From assembly GCF_011682145.1 (NCBI RefSeq), contig NZ_WHJH01000003.1, positions 235,513 through 299,512 of the forward strand: DNA of 64,000 bases, in the 5' to 3' direction. The notes under the pieces were generated by a model. The model saw nothing but the letters and a program-made list of their open reading frames with translations, had not been told where the DNA came from and ran no database searches. This document shows positions 29,813 to 37,157 of the stretch, in pieces (positions within the stretch are counted from its first letter, which is position 1; every line of letters starts with the position of its first letter). Position numbers and translations under genes: made by a program. Source of the DNA: Massilia mucilaginosa. GTDB lineage: Bacteria; Pseudomonadota; Gammaproteobacteria; Burkholderiales; Burkholderiaceae_D.

Positions 29813-29943
29813 GGAAGTCTCCGTAAAGTAGAAGCCTGAGCGTAGCAGATAATTATCATCCTATCAAAGCTAGTTGTGCGAGGTGCAAAGCGCGCACGGG
29901 GCGGTGTCAGCGGGAAAAGCGCCAGACACGTTAAACTGTGGCC

Positions 29944-31080
29944 ATGACGATCGCCTCCTTCCTATCCCAACGGCGCCGCGCCCTGGTGATCGGCGCGGCG
30001 ACAGTCCTGTTGCATGTCCTGGCGATCGACTTTGTCGGCGCGCGCATCGGACTGGTGCCGCTTGACAGGCCCGCGCCCGCGCCAGACCCGGTGACCATCG
30101 TCGCGCTGCTGCGCGCACCCGCGCCGGTTCCGCCCCCGAAGCCGCCGCCGAAGCCGGCGCCAGCGCGTCCGCGTCCGGCCCCCAAGGCGCTGCCGCTGCC
30201 CGCCGCGCCGCTGCCCGAGGCAAGCGCCGAGGCCGACGCCGGCCCGGCCGACGGTGCTGGCGAGACTGCCGATGCGGCAGCGGCGCCCAACCAGGCGAGC
30301 GCTGCCGAGGTGGCGCCCGCCGTGGCACCGGCTTCCGAGCCGCCCGAGCCGCCCGAGCCGCCACCGGTGGCCGAGGTGCCGCCGCCCGAGCCGGTCAAGC
30401 CCGCGCTCAAGGTCAGCCTGCCGCCATCGGCCGAGCTGAACTTCGACGTGGCCCGTACCGACCGCGACGGTGGCACCTGGTCCGGGCTGTCGACCATTTC
30501 GTGGAAGCAAGCCGCGGGCGCCTACAAGCTGTCCATGGAAGCGAGCGTGAGCGTACTGCTTGCACGCCTCAACCTGGTGCTCCTGAACAGCGAAGGCACG
30601 GTCGGCGCAGGCGGCATCGTGCCGCGCATCACCACCGAAAAGCGGCGCGGCAAAAGCCAGACGGCCACCCATTTCGGCGGACCGGATGGCAAGATCACCT
30701 TTTCGGCTTCCGAGCGCAGCTATCCGATGGTACCCGGCGCCCAGGACAAGGCGACCTTCCTGATGCAGCTGGCCGCCATCGGACGCGCCGACAGCGCCCA
30801 GTTCGCCAGCGGCGTCGAACTGTTCGTCGGCGAAGAAAAAGACGCCAACCCGTTCGGCTTCGTGCTGGTCGGGCAGGACAACATCAACACCCCGATGGGG
30901 CCGCTGGCGACCTGGCACCTTGCCCGTCCGCCGCGTCCGGGGGCTTACAACTCGCGCCTGGATATCTGGCTGGCGCCAGCGCACAACTGGTATCCGGTGC
31001 AGATCCGCAATACCGAATCGAACGGCTCGGTCACGACCCAGACCATCCGCAAGATTCTCATCACTGATTTAGGAAACTGA
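29944..31080 (+). CDS. DUF3108 protein with an N-terminal membrane anchor and Pro-rich spacer
   Basis: 378 residues. One membrane helix (RALVIGAATVLLHVLAIDFVG) is followed by about 130 residues of Pro/Ala/Glu (PPPKPPPKPAPARPRP and so on), a periplasm-spanning spacer of TonB type. The C-terminal DUF3108 domain (about 155-378) has PPSAELNFDVARTDRDGG, GSEGTVGA-like strands, HLARPPRPGAYNSRLDIWLAPAHNWYPVQIR. A GTG six bases upstream is an alternative start. The next gene, one base on, encodes a paralogue without the spacer. The role is unknown; the domain resembles lipoprotein-localisation folds. Confidence 0.82.
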   Translation: MTIASFLSQRRRALVIGAATVLLHVLAIDFVGARIGLVPLDRPAPAPDPVTIVALLRAPAPVPPPKPPPKPAPARPRPAPKALPLPAAPLPEASAEADAGPADGAGETADAAAAPNQASAAEVAPAVAPASEPPEPPEPPPVAEVPPPEPVKPALKVSLPPSAELNFDVARTDRDGGTWSGLSTISWKQAAGAYKLSMEASVSVLLARLNLVLLNSEGTVGAGGIVPRITTEKRRGKSQTATHFGGPDGKITFSASERSYPMVPGAQDKATFLMQLAAIGRADSAQFASGVELFVGEEKDANPFGFVLVGQDNINTPMGPLATWHLARPPRPGAYNSRLDIWLAPAHNWYPVQIRNTESNGSVTTQTIRKILITDLGN

Positions 31081-31081
31081 T

Positions 31082-31828
31082 ATGCGACCATTATTGACAC
31101 AACTGCTGGGCGGCGCCGTGCTGGCCAGCGCCTGCGCCGGCATTTTTGCCGCCGAACATGAAGCAGCGCTGCGCCCGTTCAACCTGGCGCCATCGGCAGA
31201 CCTGCACTACACGCTCAAGGCGCGCCAGAAAGGGCTGGCCCTGAGCGGCGAGGCCGAGGTGACCTGGCGCGCGGGCGAAGGCAAGTACAGCCTCGTCAAC
31301 GAGACGAAAGCGCAAATGCTGGGCAAGATCCTCGAGACCCGCAGCGAAGGTACGGTCGACACCTACGGCATTGCGCCGGCGCAGTTTGTCGAGAAGCGCT
31401 TCCGCAAGGAAGCGACCACGGCGACTTTCGACCGTGGCGCCAAGACCTTGACTTTCAGTGCGGGCAAGGAAACCTACCCCTTGCTCGGTGGCGAGCAGGA
31501 TCGCCTGAGCGCGCAGTGGCAGCTGGCGGCGCTGGCGCGGGCCCAGCCGGAGAAGTTTACGCCCGGATCGGAATGGCGCCTGTTCGTAGCGGGGCGCAAG
31601 GATGCGCAGCCGTGGTCGTTCAAAGTGGTCAAGCGCGAGAAGATTGCCACCGGCCTTGGTGAAGTCGAGGCGGTGCACCTGTCCAAGGCGCCGCCCCCCG
31701 GCGACAAGGACCAGACCGTCGACCTGTGGCTGGCGCCGGGTCACGACTGGTATCCCGTCCAATTGCGCTACAGCGATGAAGAAGGCGAGTTCATCGAGCA
31801 GACGGTCGACAAGATCAACAAAAAATAG
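31082..31828 (+). CDS. DUF3108 protein, exported paralogue of the upstream gene product
   Basis: 248 residues with a signal peptide (MRPLLTQLLGGAVLASACAGIFA). The rest is one DUF3108 beta-rich domain: NLAPSADLHYTLKARQKGLALSGEAEV, TRSEGTVDTYGIAPAQFVEKRFRKEATTA, and VDLWLAPGHDWYPVQLRYSD. The last motif is shared with the preceding protein (DIWLAPAHNWYPVQIR). It begins one base after the stop codon of that gene. The two probably act together in the periplasm. Its stop codon touches the first copy of the island repeat. Confidence 0.85.
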   Translation: MRPLLTQLLGGAVLASACAGIFAAEHEAALRPFNLAPSADLHYTLKARQKGLALSGEAEVTWRAGEGKYSLVNETKAQMLGKILETRSEGTVDTYGIAPAQFVEKRFRKEATTATFDRGAKTLTFSAGKETYPLLGGEQDRLSAQWQLAALARAQPEKFTPGSEWRLFVAGRKDAQPWSFKVVKREKIATGLGEVEAVHLSKAPPPGDKDQTVDLWLAPGHDWYPVQLRYSDEEGEFIEQTVDKINKK

Positions 31829-31904
31829 CCGGTGTCAGGTCTGACATTCGGACACGGGCTCGACTGTCCTGGCCGGTGTCAGGTCTGACATTCGGACACG
31901 GGCT
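31829..31904 (+). repeat. Two direct copies of a 32-bp palindrome-containing repeat (left boundary of the island)
   Basis: Identical copies lie at 31829-31860 and 31873-31904, 12 bases apart. The core TGTCAGGTCTGACA is an inverted repeat, and an outer GTGTC/GACAC pair encloses more of it. The first copy starts directly after the TAG of the DUF3108 gene. The same sequence, inverted, appears three times at 34300-34412. Confidence 0.9.
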
Positions 31905-31905
31905 G

Positions 31906-32040
31906 GACAGGCCACACACGGACAGGCCCGGCCCGGACAGGCCCGGCCCGGACAGGCCCGGCCCGGACAGGCCCGGCCCGTACAGGCCCGGCCCGTACAG
32001 GCCCGGCCCGTACAGGCCCGGCCCGTACAGGCCCGGCCCG
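31906..32040 (+). repeat. 15-bp tandem repeat, eight perfect units plus one degenerate
   Basis: Unit GACAGGCCCGGCCCG occurs four times (31921-31980), then TACAGGCCCGGCCCG four times (31981-32040). A degenerate unit lies before (31906-31920) and a partial one after (from 32041). The block pattern (four G-type units, then four T-type) suggests stepwise expansion. It lies just beyond the stop codon of the lysR gene (32053). No spacers, so it is not a CRISPR array. Confidence 0.92.
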
Positions 32041-32052
32041 GACAGGTACAGA

Positions 32053-32961
32053 CTAGACCGTGCGCAGTTGCTGGCGGGCCGGCTCTGCCAGCTCGCGCAC
32101 CGCTTGCCGCAGCAACTCCGCCAGCAGCGTGCTCAAGGCATTCTCGTCGCCCGCCAACCGGTGCATGGTCAGGCTGATGCTTGGCAACGCCGGCAGCTTG
32201 CCAGCTACCGGATCGAGCAGCGCCAGGGTCGATGGCAGCCCGATGCGCGTGCGGATGGTCATCCCCAGCCCCGCAGCCGAGGCCGCCCACAGCGCAGACA
32301 GGCTGGCGCTGGACAAGGCACAGCGCCAGCGGATGCCGTCCCGGTCCATGGCTTCGGCGGCGATGTCGCGCAGCGCGCACGGCGCTTCCAGCAGTACCAG
32401 CGGCAACGGCTGGTCTCCGGCGGCAAGCAGTGGATCGGACCCGGCCAGCCCGATCCAGTGCAGCGGCAGGGTGGCCAGCCGTTCGCCGGCCAGCGCGGCC
32501 GGCGCCGTGTCCCACGTAATTGCCAGGTCGAGCTGGCCGGCCGCCACGCGCCGCTGCAATTGCGCGCTGCGCGCCACGCATACCTCGATCCGCGCATTGG
32601 GATGGCTGCGGATAAATTGTCCAAGCACATGCGCAAGCAAGGCTTCGCCCACATCTTCCTGCAAACCCAGCCGCACTTCGCCCGCCAGGCCGGCGCTGCG
32701 CAGGGCCAGCGCGGCCTCATCGTTGATTTCCAGCAGGCGGCGCGCGTAGGCCAGCAGGGTCGTGCCGGCGTCGGTGAGCGCCAGGCCGCGTCCCGCCTTG
32801 CGAAACAGCACGGCGCCCGCCTGGTCTTCCAGCTTCTTCAACTGGGCGCTGACAGCCGAGGTGGAGCGTCCCAGCTGCGCCGCCGCCTTCGCGTAACTGC
32901 CGAGGTCGATCCCGGTGGCAAAGGTGCGCAGGGTATCCAAATCAAAATTCAGCAGCCGCAT
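32053..32961 (-). CDS. LysR-family transcriptional regulator
   Basis: 302 residues from MRLLNFDLDTLRTF. The helix-turn-helix is at about 15-50 (GSYAKAAAQLGRSTSAVSAQLKKLEDQAG), followed by the linker helix and an effector domain with two Rossmann-like lobes. The first ATG of the open frame lies further upstream at 33045, but that adds residues not seen in the family. It is divergent from the broken MFS gene, and such regulators often control the neighbouring divergent transporter. Both lie inside the repeat-bracketed island. Confidence 0.9.
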   Translation of the reverse strand: MRLLNFDLDTLRTFATGIDLGSYAKAAAQLGRSTSAVSAQLKKLEDQAGAVLFRKAGRGLALTDAGTTLLAYARRLLEINDEAALALRSAGLAGEVRLGLQEDVGEALLAHVLGQFIRSHPNARIEVCVARSAQLQRRVAAGQLDLAITWDTAPAALAGERLATLPLHWIGLAGSDPLLAAGDQPLPLVLLEAPCALRDIAAEAMDRDGIRWRCALSSASLSALWAASAAGLGMTIRTRIGLPSTLALLDPVAGKLPALPSISLTMHRLAGDENALSTLLAELLRQAVRELAEPARQQLRTV

Positions 32962-33058
32962 TGATTGTCCTGTTTTATGGCACGATGGCTGCCATATTAT
33001 CTGATATTCAAAACAGTCGGGCCGGCCGACAATCAAGTCTCCCATTTCTCAAGGAGCC

Positions 33059-34268
33059 ATGTTGTCTGCCATCGCCACCCCTGCCGCGCCCGATCGCCAT
33101 CGCTGGAAAGTATTGAGCGTCGGCGTTGCCGCCAACGCCAGTTTCGCCGCCGCCTTTTCCGGCATTCCCGCCGCCGTCGTCATGATGCGCTCGGCCTGGC
33201 GTTGGGCGCGATGGGCCTGGGCATCGCCTGCAGTGAATTTCCGTGGGGCGTGCTGACCGACCGCTGGGGCGACCGCAAGGTGTTGCTCACCGGACTAGGC
33301 GCGACCGCGCTGGCGCTGCTGTTGATGGCGCTGTGGGGCGCCCCAGGCGAGCACGGCGTTCCCGGGCTGGGGCTGGTCGGCGCCGGCCTGTTGCTGGTCG
33401 GCATGCTGGGCGGCAGCGTCAACGGGTCGAGCGGGCGCGCGGTGATGGTCTGGTTCAGCAGCGCCGAGCGCGGCATGGCGATGTGCATCCGCCAGACGGC
33501 GGTCCCGCTGGGCGGCGCGGTCGGCGCGCTGATCCTGCCGACCCTGGCGCGCGAGGCGGGCTTTGCGGCGGTCTACGGCCTGTTGTCGGCGTGCTGCGCC
33601 ATCAGCCTGTTGCTCACCTGGACCTGGCTGCGCGATCCGGAGGCCAGCGCCACCGTCGTGAATGCCGTTGCCGCCGCCGAGGCCGCGCCGTCGCCGGACC
33701 GTGCCCGGCTGTGAGCGATGGTGGCCGCCATCGGCATTCTGTGCGCCCCGCAATTCGGCATCCTCACCTTCGGCACCGTGTTTTTGCACGACGTGCTGCA
33801 TGCCGGCGTGGGCGCCACCACCGGCGCGCTGGTCGGCCTGCAATGCGGCGCGATGGCCATGCGCGTCTGGAGCGACCGCTGGACCGACCGCCACGGCAAC
33901 CGCGCCGGGTTCCTGCGCGCCGCCACCTGGATCAGCCTGTTCTGCTTCGTCATGCTGGGATTGTTATCCTGGCTGCTCGCGCGCACCTTGGCGGACGGGC
34001 CGCTGGTGCTCGCAGCGATGCTGGTGGCGCTGGCCGTCAGCGGCGTGTGCGTGTCGGCGTGGCACGGCGTTGCTTATGCCGAACTGGTCACCCTGGCGGG
34101 CGCGCACAAGGCGGGCACGGCGTTGGGGATGGCCAATACCAGCGTGTTCGTGGTGTGTTTCGCGACCGCGTCGGCGATTCCCCACATCAATGCGCTGGCG
34201 TGTGGCTGGTTGGAGCGGCTTGCGCGGCGCTGGCCTTGCCGCTGTTTGCCCGCTCAGCTCGTGCCTGA
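33059..34268 (+). pseudogene. MFS transporter gene, broken by a deletion/frameshift, an in-frame stop and a second frameshift
   Basis: MFS sequence continues over three frames. It starts at 33059 (RWKVLSVGVAANASFAAAFS...AAVVMM), shifts frame near 33185 with apparent loss of some residues, and goes on with LGAMGLGIACSEFPWGVLTD and DRWGDRKVLL, the MFS loop motif. TGA at 33712-33714 then interrupts the frame. The frame resumes at once (MVAAIGILCAPQFGILTFG) up to about 34197, then shifts again to end VGAACAALALPLFARSARA at 34268. With three lesions the gene cannot encode a full transporter, unless the sequence contains errors. Confidence 0.85.
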
Positions 34269-34299
34269 ATGCTCAGCTTGTGCCTTTTTCTGGCCGGCT

Positions 34300-34412
34300 C
34301 CGAATGTCAGGCCTTACACCGGGGGCTGCTACAGCCGTGCTTGTGTCCGAATGTCAGACCTGACACCGGCGGTATTGCTCAGGTCGTGTCCGAATGTCAG
34401 ACCTGACACCGG
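34300..34412 (-). repeat. Three inverted copies of the island repeat (right boundary)
   Basis: A degenerate copy lies at 34300-34322 (TGTCAGGCCTTACA core). Two good copies follow at 34343-34369 and 34385-34412 (TGTCAGACCTGACA core), 15 bases apart. All run opposite to the left-hand pair. The last copy stands five bases from the stop codon (34418-34420) of the following minus-strand gene, just as the left copies stand against the DUF3108 stop. Confidence 0.9.
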
Positions 34413-34417
34413 CGGTG

Positions 34418-34849
34418 TTAGCGTTGTTTGATCTGGGTGTACGGATTGTCGACGGTGTCGCCGAACTCGGCGAGCGCGTCGTGCAGTTCGGCGGCGATGA
34501 TGGGTGCCAAAGTCTGGGGATCGAGCGAGGTGGCGAACGCCAGCGCATCGGACAGCCCCAAGGTGCGAATAATGCTGATCAGCAGCGCGGTCGACGCCAG
34601 CGAACGCCGCTCCCACACGCCAATCGCAAACGCACTCAGGCGCTTCCGGGCCGCATGCGGCAGAATTTCAAAGGTTTGCCATTGCCTGTCAGCAAGTTGT
34701 GCCAGTGCTTCCATCATCAACAGCTTTTCCTGCGCGTCCGGCATCCCGTGCCTGAACGAGCGCAGCAGGGAAGCGAGTTCCTTTTCCACCTGCGGAGCCG
34801 GCAAATACTCGGGCAAAGCTGTTACCCGTTGCAACTCTTCGTGATTCAC
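34418..34849 (-). CDS. Unknown soluble helical protein
   Basis: 143 residues from a GTG with GAGGAG upstream on the minus strand. Predicted all helical (ELQRVTALPEYLPAPQVEKEL, GMPDAQEKLLMMEALAQLAD, STALLISIIRTLGLSDALAFA, LAPIIAAELHDALAEFGDTV). No signal peptide, membrane segment or known motif. The gene is divergent from the MksFEB-like operon, with about 170 bases between them, so shared control is possible. I do not recognise a family. Confidence 0.65.
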   Translation of the reverse strand: MNHEELQRVTALPEYLPAPQVEKELASLLRSFRHGMPDAQEKLLMMEALAQLADRQWQTFEILPHAARKRLSAFAIGVWERRSLASTALLISIIRTLGLSDALAFATSLDPQTLAPIIAAELHDALAEFGDTVDNPYTQIKQR

Positions 34850-34960
34850 ACATATCTCCTCTTAATGTTGTGATATTACTTTAGTTTCAATACTTCTTGC
34901 AATTGTGAAACAAGATTGCAAACCGGGTTGGTACATTTGGACAGATTGCCTTGGCTTAAC

Positions 34961-35023
34961 TGATATACTGACGCCCCCAACGGCAGACCTTAGCCGGAAG
35001 CAAGAAACTGGTACCGGAACACG
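34961..35023 (+). promoter_or_regulatory. Extended -10 promoter and leader of the condensin-like operon
   Basis: TGATATACT (34961-34969) is an extended -10 element (TGN-TATACT). No good -35 box lies at the right distance, which fits extended -10 promoters. Transcription would start near 34976, giving a leader of about 48 bases before the ATG at 35024. Confidence 0.5.
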
Positions 35024-36391
35024 ATGATGGAAACAACGGCAGGCGTGGCTGCAGAACCACTGACTTTAGGGCAAGACGACCACGACTCTTTGCAGGCGCA
35101 TTTCCAGGCCGGCATTTCGGCTGACGAGATCGAGCAAGTCTTTCATTTGAAGCGGGCGCAACCGACCCTGCAAGCGTTCACCGCACTGTTCCACGGCGGC
35201 GCCGACGGCGTATTGATCCGCCTGCTGGTGCTGCGCGAACTGGCCGCCGATACCAGCACTACCGCGTTTTCGCGGGCCGACATCAACCAGAAGCTGGCCT
35301 ATCTGTTGCCCGAAAGCCTGGAAACGGTGCTCACCCGCCTGCGTTCGCACAGCCTGCTGGCCTGGGACGCCCAGGCCGCCGTGTACCGCGTCACGCCCAT
35401 GGCGCGCAATGTGCTCTCGTCGCTCGACACCCTGCTCTCGATGGGCCAGGCCGACGACGACGCCGAGATGGGCTTTTTGCTCTCGCAAGTGGCCGGCGCC
35501 CAGGCCGTGGGCGGCGTCACCGTGGACCAGCTCAAGCACTTGCTCGGGCGCCTGGTCGAACTGACCGAGGAATTTCGCGATGCGATCGCCTCCGGTTCTG
35601 AATTCCGCCTGCGTACTTCGCAAGCGAAGTGGCACATGGCCTGCGACTGGGTCGAGAAGGGCTCCGAGATCCTGCGCGCCATCACCAGCGACGAACGCGC
35701 CGATTCGGCCACCCACAAGGCCGCGCAAGCGATTGGCCGCGCCCAGAGCGCGCTGCTGAACATGCAGGGCATGTTCTCGCGCGCCTTGAACCAGATCGAG
35801 CGCCAGCGCGTGCACCTGGGCCAATCCGGCCTGTCGACCACTGACGTCAAGCGCTGGCTGCTGGCGCACGAGGACTTGTCGAGCCTGGCGCAGGGCGCGA
35901 TCGACCGTCCGCTGATGCCGCTGTTCGTCACCCCGGCCGAAATGATCGACGTGGCCGAAACCGAACTGCTGGCCGAACGCGGCGCGGCTACCGGCCCGGC
36001 CGGCCTGCCGCAAGGCGAAGACGCGCCGCTGACGATTAACGACGGTCCGGCGATCCAGGCCGAACTCGATGACTGGCTGGCGCGCCTGGCCGATTTTGCC
36101 AACCTCGGCAACTTCCCCAGCTTCTCGGAGCACGGCCCGAAAACGGTGCCGATCCAGGACTCGCTGCTGCCGGCCAGCTTTGCGGTGGCCTCGTACCGCG
36201 CCTCGATGCTGCCGCTGCTGGGCGACGCCGCCGAAGCGAGCCTGCAGGGCGCCACGGCGCAGCTGGCGCGCCTGCCGATCACCTTCACGCCCACCGACGA
36301 GATGGTGCGGCTGAACGACCCGCACGTATTCGCGATGTCGATCGCCACCCTCTCACTTGATCTGGAAAGCGGCCCGGCCGATGATAAATGA
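35024..36391 (+). CDS. MukF/MksF-like (JetA-like) kleisin subunit of an SMC complex
   Basis: 455 residues. An N-terminal helical, winged-helix-like region (about 25-130; DGVLIRLLVLREL, FSRADINQKLAYLLPESLETVL) is followed by a long helical middle (about 165-290, with QLKHLLGRLVELTEEFRDAI and IGRAQSALLNMQGMFSRALNQIERQR). The C-terminal part contains a second small domain (FAVASYRASMLPLLGDAAE). This order fits kleisins of the MukF/MksF/JetA kind. The assignment rests mainly on gene order before an E-like and an SMC-like subunit, since these proteins diverge strongly. Its end overlaps the next gene by 11 bases. ATG codons at 35024 and 35027 are both possible. Confidence 0.62.
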   Translation: MMETTAGVAAEPLTLGQDDHDSLQAHFQAGISADEIEQVFHLKRAQPTLQAFTALFHGGADGVLIRLLVLRELAADTSTTAFSRADINQKLAYLLPESLETVLTRLRSHSLLAWDAQAAVYRVTPMARNVLSSLDTLLSMGQADDDAEMGFLLSQVAGAQAVGGVTVDQLKHLLGRLVELTEEFRDAIASGSEFRLRTSQAKWHMACDWVEKGSEILRAITSDERADSATHKAAQAIGRAQSALLNMQGMFSRALNQIERQRVHLGQSGLSTTDVKRWLLAHEDLSSLAQGAIDRPLMPLFVTPAEMIDVAETELLAERGAATGPAGLPQGEDAPLTINDGPAIQAELDDWLARLADFANLGNFPSFSEHGPKTVPIQDSLLPASFAVASYRASMLPLLGDAAEASLQGATAQLARLPITFTPTDEMVRLNDPHVFAMSIATLSLDLESGPADDK

Positions 36392-37148
36392 CGACTCCCA
36401 AATCCTGATTGCGCGCCTGCTGACGCATCAGACCCTGCGCCGCGACGACCGCCTGGTCAAGCGCGTGCTGTCCGATGAACTGTTCCGCGCCGAAGTCGAC
36501 AAACGCCTGCTCGAATCGGGCCTCAAATTGCTGGACAACGTGTATGCCGACCATGTGACGCTGGCGCTGCACCGCGCCGTGGAACCGAAGATTTTCGGCG
36601 CCAAGGACATCTGGCAAAACAATAACTTCGGCCTCACGCGCGACGGCGTGGCGCTGCTGGTGGTGCTGTGGGCGCAGATCATCCTGCCCAAGCGCGAACG
36701 CCAGGAGACCCACCAGAACGCCGCCGACGACCAGAACGACCTGTTCGACAAGGACAAGCCGCTGCCACGCGCCGAAGACACCTCGATCGGCATTTCGTAC
36801 ACCGCGCTGCTGTCGGACTTCGGCGACAAGCTCGGTAAAAAGACGCGCATGGACATGAACCTGGGCGCGCTCTCGCGCATGGGCTTCATCGAACGGCGCG
36901 GCGACGTGATCCTCGAAGGCGCGCTGCTCGACCTGCTGATGGATACCGACGTGCTCAAGGAACGCATCATCAACGGCGCCCTGGCCGATGTCTTCAAGCG
37001 CGCGCCGGTGGTGGCCGTGCCCAAGCCGCTCGTGACCGAGGCTGCCAACGATGCCGACGCGGTAGCCGACGCGGTTACCGACGCCGTCTCGGCGGTCCAT
37101 ATCGAGCCGGCGGCCGATATCGATCCCGCCGCCGATACCCCAACCTGA
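36381..37148 (+). CDS. MukE/MksE-like (JetB-like) subunit of an SMC complex
   Basis: 255 residues. The core (about 5-215) has a winged-helix pattern: ILIARLLTHQTLRRDDRLVKRVLSDELFR, then FGLTRDGVALLVVLWAQIILP, and SYTALLSDFGDKLGKKTRMDMNLGALSRMGFI with the strands RRGDVILEGALLDLLMD. Such tandem winged helices are typical of MukE/MksE, which binds the kleisin. A tail rich in Ala/Asp (ADAVADAVTDAVSAV) follows and is probably disordered. The ATG at 36381 overlaps the upstream stop codon, and the SMC gene starts 9 bases on. The role is inferred from position and fold pattern. Confidence 0.62.
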   Translation: MINDDSQILIARLLTHQTLRRDDRLVKRVLSDELFRAEVDKRLLESGLKLLDNVYADHVTLALHRAVEPKIFGAKDIWQNNNFGLTRDGVALLVVLWAQIILPKRERQETHQNAADDQNDLFDKDKPLPRAEDTSIGISYTALLSDFGDKLGKKTRMDMNLGALSRMGFIERRGDVILEGALLDLLMDTDVLKERIINGALADVFKRAPVVAVPKPLVTEAANDADAVADAVTDAVSAVHIEPAADIDPAADTPT

Positions 37149-37157
37149 GGCTAGCCC

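Noticed and set aside
31921..32040. Possible CRISPR array from regularly repeated units
   Set aside because: The 15-bp units follow each other directly with no spacers, so this is a tandem repeat. No cas-like gene is near.
31876..32964. Pro/Gly-rich open frame across the tandem repeat and lysR
   Set aside because: The repeat is a multiple of three and stays open by chance; the remainder is antisense to the LysR gene.
32962..33045. Longer LysR start at 33045
   Set aside because: The additional 28 residues (MGDLIVGRPDCFEY...) precede the normal LysR opening MRLLNFDLDTLRTF and overlap the divergent promoter region.
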